Origin: Chloroflexota bacterium
Lineage (GTDB): Bacteria; Chloroflexota; Anaerolineae; Anaerolineales; E44-bin32
Assembly (NCBI GenBank): GCA_022561385.1
Contig: JADFRG010000022.1
Span: forward strand, 1 to 48,152
Direction: 5' to 3'
Length of the DNA: 48,152 nucleotides
The notes under the pieces were generated by a model. It saw only the letters and a program-made list of their open reading frames with translations, did no database searches and was not told the origin of the DNA. Shown here piece after piece: positions 7,471 to 15,921 of the stretch (position 1 is its first letter; every line of letters starts with the position of its first letter). Position numbers and translations under genes: made by a program.

Positions 7471-9321
7471 ATGGCCAGAACTGCTGGAGCCGAAATCCGG
7501 CTTGCGGCCGGCTCCCATATTGGGGCTTCTCCAACACGCACGCTTCTAGAAGATCGAGCCCGGGCCGAAAGGATACGTACGGCCGGCGGCATGGTGCTGT
7601 CGGTGGGAGTTATTGCGGATGGGATCGGCGGCGAAAACGCCGGCGAGCGGGCGGCGGAGTTGACGGTCACCACCGTATTTGAAAGCCTGCAGCACTCACG
7701 AGAACGAAATGTGCCTCGCCTGCTCGAGGCCGCACTAAAGGAAGCGAACGAACGCGTCTTCGTAGAGTCCCAAAAAAGTCAGCGGAAAACGAACATGGGC
7801 TCCACCGCCGCGATCGCCGCCATCTGGAGCAATCGACTTTATGTGGCGAACGTAGGTGACAGCCGGATCTATCTCCTGCGGGGTCAGAAGGCCCTTCCGC
7901 TGACCGTCGACCACACCTGGGAGAACGAGATCGTGGCCTCCGGCAAGCTGAGCCGAATGGAGGCTTCGAAGCATCCCCGCAGAGACCAGATCGTACGGTC
8001 CATCGGGTATGAATCTAAAGTCAAAGTAGATCTCGGCCTGTGGCTCCAGGGAGGCGAAGAATCGGCTGCGGAGGCAAGGGCCGCCCAGGGTCTGCCGCTT
8101 AAGACCGGCGACATCGTGCTCGTTTGTTCGGACGGATTAATCAAGACCCGGCGCGATCAGCGCTTCGCCCATTATGTGGAGGCCAGCGAGTTCACCGGAC
8201 TCGTGCGCGGGCGATCGGCCAAGGGGGCGGTCGACCGGCTTATCAAGAAGGCTTTGAGGCGCCAGGTCGACGATAACGTGTCGGCCGTAATCCTCGAAGT
8301 GCCGGGAGGGGTTTATTACAAACGCTTCCTGCTCCCGGCGGTGGGGGCGGCCGCCGCCTTCGCAATGGTGGTTGGCGCCGCGGCCTGGGCCGTACCCAGG
8401 CTGTCGGGGGCATTCGCTGGGCCAAGCGCCGGCCCCACGATTCCGGCCCTGCCCTCCGGCGTAGCGTATGTGTCAGAGATTGGAGGCCGCGCCGAAACCA
8501 GCTCCGCCGCGGGCAATTTCGAGACTCTAAGATCCGAACAGCTGGTGGCCGCTGGATCCGGCGTGCAGCTCCGAACGATCGGGGGGACCAGTTATGTGCG
8601 CCTCGGTCTCCCGGACCAATCTATTATTTACCTCGGACCCGACAGTCAGATGGAGCTGCTCGAGATCGAAGGCGAATCGGGCACGAGCCTGCGGCTGAAC
8701 GGTGGGGTGGTCCTGGTCTCCGGCCAGGGTTCAGGGAGTTCCACCATCTCGGTGCTCGCGCCGTCTGGGGTGCTGGCGAAGTTAACCGGATCGCTCATGG
8801 GCGTGTATTGGGACCCGGTCGCGGGCCAGTTGGAAGTCGATTGTTTCGGGGAGGCCTGCGAGATTGTCTTTCCCGGCGGGGTCGCAATGGGAGTCAGTGC
8901 CGGGCAGAGGATCATCATATCCTCCCAGGGAGAAGTCCTGGGCCCGCTGGCCATCGATCCCTCCCGGTACGCGTTCGGCCAATATGCGGGCGGATTGGTC
9001 CTGGCCGCCACTCCAGAGCCGGTGCTGGCGGGAGGTTCCGGCGCCCAGCCGAGCCGCACGCCGCTGGGCCCGCTGTTTGTTTCCCCCACTCCGCCTCCGC
9101 CGACTCGCACCCCCAAGCCGCCCCCGCCTCCACCGCCGGGACCCGCGCCCACGCAGCCCCCGCCGCCGACGGACACTCCCGTGCCGCCGACGAATACGCC
9201 AGTGCCGCCTCCGACAAAAACACCAAAGCCGACGAAGATACAGACGCCAACGGACCCGCCGATCACCCCCACCGCCGAACCGATCCCTCCGCCGGAAACC
9301 ACCGAGGCTGAAGCGCCATAA
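7471..9321 (+). CDS. PP2C-family protein phosphatase with membrane segment, FecR-like ectodomain and Pro-rich tail
   Basis: Residues ~1-275 are a PppM/PstP-like phosphatase with the metal-ligand motifs in place: LEDR, ADGIGGENAG, GDSRIYLL, CSDGLIK and DDNVSAV. A membrane helix (~287-309) leads to an extracytoplasmic region whose SVLAPSGVLAKLTGS and VSAGQRIII segments look like a FecR-type domain. The last ~90 residues are a Pro/Thr-rich stalk, probably reaching into the envelope. GGAG 10 nt before the ATG supports the start. It is the probable eraser for the kinase encoded 38 bp upstream. PstP of Actinobacteria has a membrane segment but a small ectodomain, so the FecR-like sensor is a notable addition. 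The phosphatase assignment is secure; the ectodomain assignment is moderate. Confidence 0.87.
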   Translation: MARTAGAEIRLAAGSHIGASPTRTLLEDRARAERIRTAGGMVLSVGVIADGIGGENAGERAAELTVTTVFESLQHSRERNVPRLLEAALKEANERVFVESQKSQRKTNMGSTAAIAAIWSNRLYVANVGDSRIYLLRGQKALPLTVDHTWENEIVASGKLSRMEASKHPRRDQIVRSIGYESKVKVDLGLWLQGGEESAAEARAAQGLPLKTGDIVLVCSDGLIKTRRDQRFAHYVEASEFTGLVRGRSAKGAVDRLIKKALRRQVDDNVSAVILEVPGGVYYKRFLLPAVGAAAAFAMVVGAAAWAVPRLSGAFAGPSAGPTIPALPSGVAYVSEIGGRAETSSAAGNFETLRSEQLVAAGSGVQLRTIGGTSYVRLGLPDQSIIYLGPDSQMELLEIEGESGTSLRLNGGVVLVSGQGSGSSTISVLAPSGVLAKLTGSLMGVYWDPVAGQLEVDCFGEACEIVFPGGVAMGVSAGQRIIISSQGEVLGPLAIDPSRYAFGQYAGGLVLAATPEPVLAGGSGAQPSRTPLGPLFVSPTPPPPTRTPKPPPPPPPGPAPTQPPPPTDTPVPPTNTPVPPPTKTPKPTKIQTPTDPPITPTAEPIPPPETTEAEAP

Positions 9322-9483
9322 ACGTACGACCCGAAGCCGAATCGATGTCGCCCGCCCTACGATAGCAATCCAACAACAAGCGGGCTAAAATTCGGGCCAA
9401 TGGGGAAGACCATTGCCGCCACGATTCAATGAAACAACCTGCAGCACGAAGCCTCGATTCGATCCCATCCGTCTCCGCACAAA

Positions 9484-10848
9484 ATGAGTAAGCAGCGCGG
9501 TTCTTCGTTCGTCGGCAGCGCCCAAGACGTCGGCGGCGCGGCCGATGGCGTTCAGCACGAGCGGGTGCGCACCGGCCCGGTTCAGACCGCCGACGGCAGG
9601 CGCCTCCTGCTCAGCGTACTGGGGGTGGGAACCGACTCGGGAGAGTCGGCCGCGCGGGTCGTGGAACAGGTCTTCCAATCTGTATCGGGCGCGCAAGCGA
9701 GAAATGTCCGCCGCGCTCTCAAACGTGGGCTCGAGATTGCGTCGCAAGGGCTGATCCGCCGGGGAGAAGAAGTAGCCGTCGCAGCCGTCGCCATACACAA
9801 AAACCAGGTAGTCTTCGCCAGCATAGGCAACAATGTCGTATTCCGCGTGGCAGGACAGAAAGCCATCCTGCTCACCAAGGCCTCGAACAGCCGACTCGGA
9901 GCCGAAGGTGCGCCCCAAATTCAGTCTGGAAGCGTGGTGCTGGAACGTGGAGACCGAGTGTTGGTGGGCTCAGCCGCGCTTATCGCGCCCAGTCCCGCGG
10001 ACGGCAAGCCGTTCGTCGACCCCAAACTCATTCCCGAACACATCCAGAATCTGCCTCCCGAAGACGCCGCCAAACATCTGGTCAGCATCGCGCTCGGCCG
10101 CGATGTAGATAGCAACGTCACGGTGGCCGTATTGGGTGAGAGCAAACAAAAGCGTAGGTGGCCTGTTGCCGCCATCGTCGTGGCTGGATTTCTAGGCACG
10201 CTGCTGCTTGTCATCGGATCCCTGGCAATATTCACTCCGCGGGAGAGCGACTCCGTGACCGACTTCGGTTTTGCGGTCCTGGTTCGAGGGGGTGTGCTCG
10301 CCGATACCGGCGACGGCGTTCCAGGCCTGGTGAGAAATCTCGATACGATTCCGGCGGGAGCCTCCCTTTCCGCGCAAACGGATGCCGTACTGGGTTTCCA
10401 GAGCGCGTACGAGGCCAGCACCAACCTCACTCGCAGTAACGTGTACCTGGAACAAGGAGCCGATCTACGACTCCGCGCCATCGATCCACGCGGAGAAAAT
10501 GCGCAAGCCGGCCAGACGCGCCTGGTGCTGAACCGGGGCTCGATCCTTATGTTCCGGCAATCCGGCACCTGGGAATACCGGGTTCAGTTCCTTGAACACG
10601 AATCGATCCTGAGCGGAGCCGGCCCGGGGGCCATGGGAGTAGACACGAGCAACGGAGGGTTACAGATCGATTGTCTCATCGGTATCTGCCGTTACGAATC
10701 AGAGCAGGGTGAGGAGCTTTTGCTGAGCGCGGGAGAGCGAATTCGGGTGGAAATTTCTTCCGGAATTGTTGAAGAGAGCGCCATCCCACCGGAGGCCGTC
10801 GCACGATGGGACGCGCTGTGCAGCGGGTGCGTTGAGGGTGGGCCCTGA
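9484..10848 (+). CDS. Degenerate PP2C-like (pseudophosphatase) membrane protein with FecR-like ectodomain
   Basis: This is a paralogue of the preceding phosphatase with the same architecture: a ~220-residue PP2C-like cytoplasmic domain, a membrane helix (~226-250, PVAAIVVAGFLGTLLLVIG) and a ~190-residue ectodomain with FecR-like features (LVLNRGSILMFRQSG, LLLSAGERIRVEI). The PP2C metal motifs are lost: DGxGG is LGVGTDSGES, GDSR is IGNNVVFRV, SDG is VGSAAL, and DN is DSNVTVAVL. Fold-defining strands (VAVAAVAIHKNQVVFASIGN) remain. It is therefore likely catalytically dead and may act as a regulatory or binding partner of the active phosphatase. No clear Shine-Dalgarno precedes the ATG. A distant alternative is that it is simply a fast-decaying duplicate. 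Confidence 0.78.
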   Translation: MSKQRGSSFVGSAQDVGGAADGVQHERVRTGPVQTADGRRLLLSVLGVGTDSGESAARVVEQVFQSVSGAQARNVRRALKRGLEIASQGLIRRGEEVAVAAVAIHKNQVVFASIGNNVVFRVAGQKAILLTKASNSRLGAEGAPQIQSGSVVLERGDRVLVGSAALIAPSPADGKPFVDPKLIPEHIQNLPPEDAAKHLVSIALGRDVDSNVTVAVLGESKQKRRWPVAAIVVAGFLGTLLLVIGSLAIFTPRESDSVTDFGFAVLVRGGVLADTGDGVPGLVRNLDTIPAGASLSAQTDAVLGFQSAYEASTNLTRSNVYLEQGADLRLRAIDPRGENAQAGQTRLVLNRGSILMFRQSGTWEYRVQFLEHESILSGAGPGAMGVDTSNGGLQIDCLIGICRYESEQGEELLLSAGERIRVEISSGIVEESAIPPEAVARWDALCSGCVEGGP

Positions 10849-10858
10849 ATCCATGCCA

Positions 10859-10864
10859 TACAAT
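10859..10864 (+). promoter_or_regulatory. -10 box placed for a leaderless tyrS transcript
   Basis: TACAAT ends 8 nt before the tyrS ATG (10873), so transcription would start within a few bases of the codon. No Shine-Dalgarno is seen. The -35 region is not recognisable. Confidence 0.35.
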
Positions 10865-10872
10865 AACCCGCC

Positions 10873-12111
10873 ATGACCAAACCAAACATCGATGAGCAGG
10901 TGGCCCTGCTCATGCAGGGAACCGAATACGGCGATGCCGCCCTCGCCTCCGCGATGGAAACCGAGCTCCGTGAGCGGCTGGTGGAAGCCGATCGAGAGGG
11001 CCGACCCCTGCGGGTGTATTGCGGATTCGACCCGCGCACCGCCGATCTTCACATCGGCCACATGGTCCCGATCCGCAAGATGCGCCAATTTCAAGAGCTC
11101 GGACATGAGGTCACCTTCTTGATCGGCCGTTTCACGTCGCTGGTGGGAGATCCGTCACACGAGGACAAAGTACGCGCCCAGATCACGATGGACGAAGCGA
11201 CCGAAAACGCGGATACATACACTCAACAGGCACTGGCCATCCTCGATCCGGCCGAAACTATCATTCGTTACAACGATGAGTGGCTGGCGCCGCTTACACT
11301 CGAAGACCTGATCAGCTTGGCCTCCAATTTCACGGTCCAGCAATTCCTCAGTCGAGAATCATTCCGTCAGCGCTTTGATGCCGGGGATCCGATCTACGTG
11401 CATGAGTTCTTCTATGCCATCATGCAGTCTTATGATGCCTACCAGTTGAAAACGGACGTACAGATTGGAGGGACCGACCAGCTCTTTAACATCATCACCG
11501 CTGCGCGTAAGCTGATGGAAGTGTTGGGGGAGAAGCCAAATATTGGCATCATCCTCGGGATACTTCCCGGAACGGACGGGGAAGTGAAGATGAGCAAATC
11601 GCTCGGAAATCACATCCCACTCAACACCTCGGCGGAGGACATGTACGGAAAGGTAATGAGCGTGCCGGACAAAGCCATGGGGGAATATTTCCGCCTGGCG
11701 ACGCGTTGGGGACCGTCGCAGATTGCTGAGATCGAAGCGGGATTGGCGTCCGGGACAAGCCATCCGCGAGATGCCAAAATGAACCTGGCGCGAGAGATCG
11801 TGGAGATCTACTATGGAGAGCAGGCAGGGGCCGAGGCTGAAGAGTACTTCCGCCGGGTGTTCCAGGAAGGCCGCGAGCCAGAGGAAATGGACACCTTCCA
11901 ACTGAGTGGTGATACCAAACTCATTGATGTGATGGTAAATTCTGAGCTGGCCTCGAGCAAGAGTGAGGCGCGTCGGCTGGTTCAGCAGCGCGGCGTGCGT
12001 CTCAATGATGAGGTCCTGGAAGACCCCAATCGAGACCTCGTGTCAGCCGCCGGCGGCGTGTTGCGGGTGGGGAAACGGCGATTTCTCAAGCTGCTGGCAG
12101 CAGACGAATAA
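10873..12111 (+). CDS. tyrS: Tyrosyl-tRNA synthetase
   Basis: A class I aminoacyl-tRNA synthetase that attaches tyrosine to tRNA-Tyr. Signatures are CGFDPRTADLHIGH (HIGH motif), the DVQIGGTDQLFNI substrate-binding segment, KMSKSLGN (KMSKS loop) and a C-terminal S4 RNA-binding domain (residues ~345-410, SEARRLVQQRGVRLNDE). At 412 residues it has the length of the shorter TyrRS type. There is no room for a T-box: only 24 nt separate it from the upstream pseudophosphatase stop. Its position between the signalling genes and the FHA genes looks incidental. Confidence 0.97.
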   Translation: MTKPNIDEQVALLMQGTEYGDAALASAMETELRERLVEADREGRPLRVYCGFDPRTADLHIGHMVPIRKMRQFQELGHEVTFLIGRFTSLVGDPSHEDKVRAQITMDEATENADTYTQQALAILDPAETIIRYNDEWLAPLTLEDLISLASNFTVQQFLSRESFRQRFDAGDPIYVHEFFYAIMQSYDAYQLKTDVQIGGTDQLFNIITAARKLMEVLGEKPNIGIILGILPGTDGEVKMSKSLGNHIPLNTSAEDMYGKVMSVPDKAMGEYFRLATRWGPSQIAEIEAGLASGTSHPRDAKMNLAREIVEIYYGEQAGAEAEEYFRRVFQEGREPEEMDTFQLSGDTKLIDVMVNSELASSKSEARRLVQQRGVRLNDEVLEDPNRDLVSAAGGVLRVGKRRFLKLLAADE

Positions 12112-12179
12112 TACGTGTGGATCTAGGTTGCCAGCGGTCATGGCAATTACATTAGTAATGTTAACCTGCCTGGTGGGCC

Positions 12180-13637
12180 TCAGCCTTTGATCACCGCCAC
12201 CGGCCGCAGGCGCGCCACTTTCTTGGCGATGCCGGCCCGGGCGACCACCTCCACCACCGCGTCCACGTCCTTGTAAGCCAGCGGAGCTTCCTCCGCCAGT
12301 CCCGGCATAGACCGGGCCCGGATGTGGATCCCGCGGCTCTCGAGCTCAGCCTTGAGCCGATCCCCTCGAACCGTCTTCTTGGCTCTCTTGCGACTCATGA
12401 CCCGGCCCGCGCCATGGCAGGTCGAACCGAAGGATTGCTCCATGCTGCCCTCGGTTCCTAAGAGCACCCAGGAGGCGGTACCCATGCTTCCGGGCACGAG
12501 CACGGGCTGACCCAGCGACCGGTACTCCTCCGGCAAACCTTCGTAGCCCGGCCCAAAGGCGCGGGTGGCGCCCTTCCGGTGTACACACACCTTCACGAGC
12601 TCGCCCTCCACCCGATGTTCTTCGATCTTACCCATGTTGTGGGCGATATCGTAAACCTGTGTGAGATCCCAATCGGCAACCCGGCCGCCCAACGTCTCTT
12701 CAAATGAGCGCCGCACGTGATGGGCCATGATCTGGCGGTTGGCGAAGGCATAGTTGGCTGCGCAGGCCATTGCGGCCATATACCGCTTACCTTCCGGAGA
12801 ATCGAGCGGAGCGCAGACCAATTCCCGATCCGGGAGCTGGATCTTGTACCGCTTAACGGCGGGCTGAAATTCGCGGACGTAATCGGAACAGATCTGATGT
12901 CCGAATCCGCGCGAGCCGCAATGAATCTGAACCGCGAGCTGACCGACGGTCAAGCCCATTGCGGCGGCCGCCTGCTCATCGAAAATCTCATCCACGACAT
13001 CCACTTCGACGAAATGATTGCCCGCGCCCAGAGTACCGAGTTGTGGACGCCCCCGCTGCTTGGCCCTGGGACTTACGGCCGAGGGATCCGCCCCCGGGAT
13101 GCGTCCCGATTCCTCGGTACGCGCGATGTCGTCCTCATTGGCAAATCCGTTCTTGAGCGCCCACTGCGAGCCCTCGCGGCACACCCGGTCAAGGTCCTTG
13201 GCGCTTAACCGGAGGTTGCCCCCGACACCCACGCCGCTCGGACAATTGCGGTACAGCGCCGTGGCAAGATCGGAAAGGAAAGGCTTGGCTTCTTCCAGCC
13301 CCACCTCACTGGACAGCAGCCGGACTCCGCAGTTGATGTCATATCCGATGGCTCCGGGAGAAACGACTCCGCTGGGCAGCCGAGTGGCGGCCACACCACC
13401 GATCGGAAATCCGTACCCCTGGTGTACATCCGGCATCACAATCACATGGCTGACGAGTCCGGGCAACATGGAGGCGTTGATGGCCTGCTGTAGCGACTTG
13501 TCTCCGAGAGCGGCTTTTAGCAGGCGTTCATCGGCATACAGCCTGACGGGGACGCGCATACCTGCCTGAAAGGAGGTCGGTATCTCCCACAAGTAGGGGG
13601 TCAGGCGCGTGAAATCTTGCTTTCGGATTTGTGTCAT
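12180..13637 (-). CDS. rtcB: RtcB RNA ligase (tRNA-splicing/repair ligase)
   Basis: RtcB joins RNA 2',3'-cyclic phosphate or 3'-phosphate ends to 5'-OH ends with GTP and Mn2+. Family signatures are [11 protein letters not shown] (metal-binding Asp and Cys), [30 protein letters not shown] and the guanylylated His in [19 protein letters not shown] chose the ATG at 13637 (MTQIRKQDF) rather than the TTG at 13652 because family members begin close to this motif. The protein is then 485 residues, normal for the family. It directly follows archease, its known activator, as part of a two-gene operon. Probable role is repair of cleaved RNA. It is convergent with tyrS. Confidence 0.96.
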   Translation of the reverse strand: MTQIRKQDFTRLTPYLWEIPTSFQAGMRVPVRLYADERLLKAALGDKSLQQAINASMLPGLVSHVIVMPDVHQGYGFPIGGVAATRLPSGVVSPGAIGYDINCGVRLLSSEVGLEEAKPFLSDLATALYRNCPSGVGVGGNLRLSAKDLDRVCREGSQWALKNGFANEDDIARTEESGRIPGADPSAVSPRAKQRGRPQLGTLGAGNHFVEVDVVDEIFDEQAAAAMGLTVGQLAVQIHCGSRGFGHQICSDYVREFQPAVKRYKIQLPDRELVCAPLDSPEGKRYMAAMACAANYAFANRQIMAHHVRRSFEETLGGRVADWDLTQVYDIAHNMGKIEEHRVEGELVKVCVHRKGATRAFGPGYEGLPEEYRSLGQPVLVPGSMGTASWVLLGTEGSMEQSFGSTCHGAGRVMSRKRAKKTVRGDRLKAELESRGIHIRARSMPGLAEEAPLAYKDVDAVVEVVARAGIAKKVARLRPVAVIKG

Positions 13638-13652
13638 CGGGAATTTGTCCAA

Positions 13653-14051
13653 TCACACATCAAAAACAACCGTGGCTTCCAGCCCATCGGGGGATTCCTG
13701 GATGAGAAGCTCATTGTAGGTGACCGCCTTGACCGGTTTGTCCATTGAAATAATCGGTACCGCCTGAAATGTACCCACTAACTTCTTGCCGCCGGTGATT
13801 TGCAGCTCAATCTCGCGGAACGCCAGTTGTTCCAGCTCCAGGGCGACCAGTAGCTCATGCAGCCAATCGACGAGCAGCGATTCCTTATCGAGCGCCTGAA
13901 GTTCGATTCGCCGCACTTCCCCCGGCTCATCGCCGGTCCGGACCCCGGCAAGCTCCATCATTCCCAGCGCGGCGTTAACGAACAGTGCGGGAAGGTCTCG
14001 GCCCTGAACTCTAAGCGCCCAATCGGCCGTGTGCTCCAATTCTTCGTACAT
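13653..14051 (-). CDS. Archease, RtcB cofactor protein
   Basis: A small acidic protein of the archease family, which accelerates RtcB guanylylation and broadens its NTP use. It opens with MYEELEHTADWALRV, the family's N-terminal signature (EHTAD), and has the conserved DWLHELL segment and a C-terminal TVVFDV end in which the last Asp is expected to bind metal. The ATG at 14051 is chosen. A TTG nine codons upstream is also open, but TATACT (14084-14079) just before it could be the promoter -10 box, which would exclude the TTG from the transcript. The rtcB ATG lies 15 nt after its stop codon, so the pair is an operon. Confidence 0.9.
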   Translation of the reverse strand: MYEELEHTADWALRVQGRDLPALFVNAALGMMELAGVRTGDEPGEVRRIELQALDKESLLVDWLHELLVALELEQLAFREIELQITGGKKLVGTFQAVPIISMDKPVKAVTYNELLIQESPDGLEATVVFDV

Positions 14052-14105
14052 CTCCCGAGGGGGTTCCGGCACCCGCAAAGTATATCCCAGCCAATATTAC
14101 CCACT

Positions 14106-14134
14106 TTGAACCGCAGGCCTGCTTGTTATAGGAT
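14106..14134 (+). promoter_or_regulatory. Candidate sigma-70 promoter upstream of first FhaA-like gene
   Basis: TTGAAC (14106-14111), a 17-bp spacer and TAGGAT (14129-14134) face the first FhaA-like gene in the divergent gap with archease. A second -10-like TATAAT is closer to the start codon. Confidence 0.4.
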
Positions 14135-14159
14135 AGAGGGCATCGTTTACTGGAAAGCG

Positions 14160-14165
14160 TATAAT
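14160..14165 (+). promoter_or_regulatory. -10 box placed for a leaderless FhaA-like transcript
   Basis: A perfect TATAAT ends 7 nt before the ATG at 14173, and no Shine-Dalgarno is present. The same arrangement recurs in front of the next gene and, with TACAAT, tyrS. Confidence 0.4.
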
Positions 14166-14172
14166 TTTCGCA

Positions 14173-15033
14173 ATGGACGAACCCTCAGTCCTCATCGACC
14201 AGCTCCAGGCCTTTGTTGATCAGCTGCTTAAGGCAATCCCGAAGGGGAAATTCCCGCGCGACGAGCTTGTTTCACAGTGGGCCGGCGAAATTCAGTCGGG
14301 AGCCAAAGAGGGAGAGGGGGGCCATCGGTACGCGCCTGACCAATACACGATGAGCGTGCACCCCAAGGTTTACGACGGTCTGACAAAGGACGGCAACACA
14401 TCCCAATCCGAGTTGATGGTAGCCCTGCGGTCCGCACTTGAAGCTGCTGATTACCGGCTGACGCGGGAGCCGCACATCACGCTCGCGACCGATCCAACGC
14501 TCGACCGATCGACCATCCGGGTGATCGCCTGGCATAGTAGCGATCCCGCCCTGGGGCCGATCGCAACTGAGGAGCCGGCAACCGAAACGCCTCCCGAGGG
14601 GGCGTTTTTTATCGTGGATGGGAGCAAGCATTATCCATTGGACCGACCGCTCATAAATATCGGACGCCGGCTGGACAACCACCTCGTTCTGGAGGATCCA
14701 CACATTTCACGACGTCATGCCCAGCTGCGGGTGCGCGGCAGCCGATTCGTCATTTACGACCTCAATTCAACCTCTGGAATGCGGATTAATGGCAAGAAAG
14801 TACGGGAGTGGGTGCTCCAGCCAGGCGACGTGGTGACGTTAGCCACCGTGCAGCTGATATATGGCGAAGATCTCAAAGGCCCACCCGATGTAACGCCGCC
14901 ATACAAACCGCCGTTTAAACCAGACATCGAGCGTGATCGGGTCACGCCGCTCGACCTCAGCACAATCGAGCTGGACAAGATCGAATTCGGCACGCAGAAG
15001 CTGGGCCAAGAACCCTCCGACCCGAAATCCTAA
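14173..15033 (+). CDS. FhaA-like protein: DUF3662 N-terminal domain plus C-terminal FHA domain (copy 1)
   Basis: Residues ~1-130 match the FhaA N-terminal domain (DUF3662): short helices, then the YAPDQYTMSVHP strand, ADYRLTREPHITLATDPTL and IRVIAWHSS. After a short linker, residues ~150-240 are an FHA domain (INIGRRLDNHL, HISRRHAQL, STSGMRING). The usual STNGT is STSGM, so phosphothreonine affinity could be altered. In mycobacteria FhaA binds phosphorylated MviN and helps control peptidoglycan synthesis at the pole. The C-terminus is Pro-rich and acidic. It is paired with a paralogue 66 bp downstream. Confidence 0.87.
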   Translation: MDEPSVLIDQLQAFVDQLLKAIPKGKFPRDELVSQWAGEIQSGAKEGEGGHRYAPDQYTMSVHPKVYDGLTKDGNTSQSELMVALRSALEAADYRLTREPHITLATDPTLDRSTIRVIAWHSSDPALGPIATEEPATETPPEGAFFIVDGSKHYPLDRPLINIGRRLDNHLVLEDPHISRRHAQLRVRGSRFVIYDLNSTSGMRINGKKVREWVLQPGDVVTLATVQLIYGEDLKGPPDVTPPYKPPFKPDIERDRVTPLDLSTIELDKIEFGTQKLGQEPSDPKS

Positions 15034-15085
15034 TTCCCAATACCCGGCCCATGCCGGAGCTCGGGATCTGGTTGCATTCTGCGTT

Positions 15086-15091
15086 TATAAT
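15086..15091 (+). promoter_or_regulatory. -10 box placed for a leaderless transcript of second FhaA-like gene
   Basis: TATAAT ends 8 nt before the ATG at 15100 with no Shine-Dalgarno between them, as for the preceding gene. Confidence 0.4.
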
Positions 15092-15099
15092 CACGCCTG

Positions 15100-15921
15100 A
15101 TGCGCGAGCAGCTCTCCAAACTTGAAGGCCAGCTTGAGAATCTCTTCGAAGGCTCGCTTGCGAAGCTCATCGGAGAAGAGATATCGGTCGGCACATTGGC
15201 CAGTCAATTGGCGCGCACGATGGAAGATGGCCTCCGCCGCGACGATGGAGGCAAACCATACGCGCCCAACGAGTTCGCCCTAACGCTGCACCCGGACGAC
15301 GCGGTACGGATTTTGGAAGAGGCCCCTGATATTCAGGCCATGCTCTCCGAGGGTGTAGCACAGGCCGCGAAGCGTTGCGGCTACTCCCTGACACATCAAC
15401 CCAGTATCACCCTGGCCTCCGATCCTACTCTCGCTCGGAGGGAAATGCGCGTGATCTCCTGGCACAGCAGCAATACGCTCGAGTTCACCAAAGCCATGCA
15501 GCGCCAGGCTCAGGACCCGGGGGTGCGGTTGCCCAAAGGAGCGTTCCTGATCCTGGGAGATGGGCGCCACTTCGCATTGGATCAGCCGGTGATCAATGTG
15601 GGGCGCCGGATCGACAATCAGATCGTCCTGCAGGATGCTCACGTTTCCCGCACTCATGCACAACTGCGAGTGCGGGACAGCCGGTTCGTGCTCTTCGATC
15701 TAGGATCGACCGGCGGGACCGAAGTTAATGGCCGCAAAGTGAAACAACATATCCTGCGACCGGGGGATGTCATTACCATCGCTGAATCAAGACTTGTTTA
15801 TGGCGAGGACGATAGCGGTCCGCCCGACACGGCCACGGCTTATACTCCTCCCTTTCCCCCACGACCCGCCGGAGACCAGGATACCGAGACAGACGGTTGG
15901 GATGACGAAGAGGGGCGATGA
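15100..15921 (+). CDS. FhaA-like protein: DUF3662 plus FHA domain (copy 2)
   Basis: A paralogue of the preceding gene with the same layout: a DUF3662 domain (LASQLARTMEDGLRRDDGG, YAPNEFALTLHP, CGYSLTHQPSITLASDPTL, MRVISWHSS) and an FHA domain (INVGRRIDNQI, HVSRTHAQL, STGGTEVNG). It is closer to the classic FhaA start than copy 1, with an N-terminal EGQLENLFEGSLAKL helix like that of mycobacterial FhaA. The tail is Pro-rich then acidic. Its stop overlaps the next gene's start by 4 nt (ATGA), so translation of the FhaB-like protein is coupled. Confidence 0.88.
   Translation: MREQLSKLEGQLENLFEGSLAKLIGEEISVGTLASQLARTMEDGLRRDDGGKPYAPNEFALTLHPDDAVRILEEAPDIQAMLSEGVAQAAKRCGYSLTHQPSITLASDPTLARREMRVISWHSSNTLEFTKAMQRQAQDPGVRLPKGAFLILGDGRHFALDQPVINVGRRIDNQIVLQDAHVSRTHAQLRVRDSRFVLFDLGSTGGTEVNGRKVKQHILRPGDVITIAESRLVYGEDDSGPPDTATAYTPPFPPRPAGDQDTETDGWDDEEGR

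Noticed and set aside
8646-9302. Gly/Val-rich 218-codon minus-strand frame
   Set aside because: It is the mirror of the Pro/Thr-rich tail of the PP2C phosphatase and has no independent support.
12149-12161. ACATTA-G-TAATGT inverted repeat between tyrS and rtcB
   Set aside because: Too short and AT-rich to be a convincing terminator or operator.
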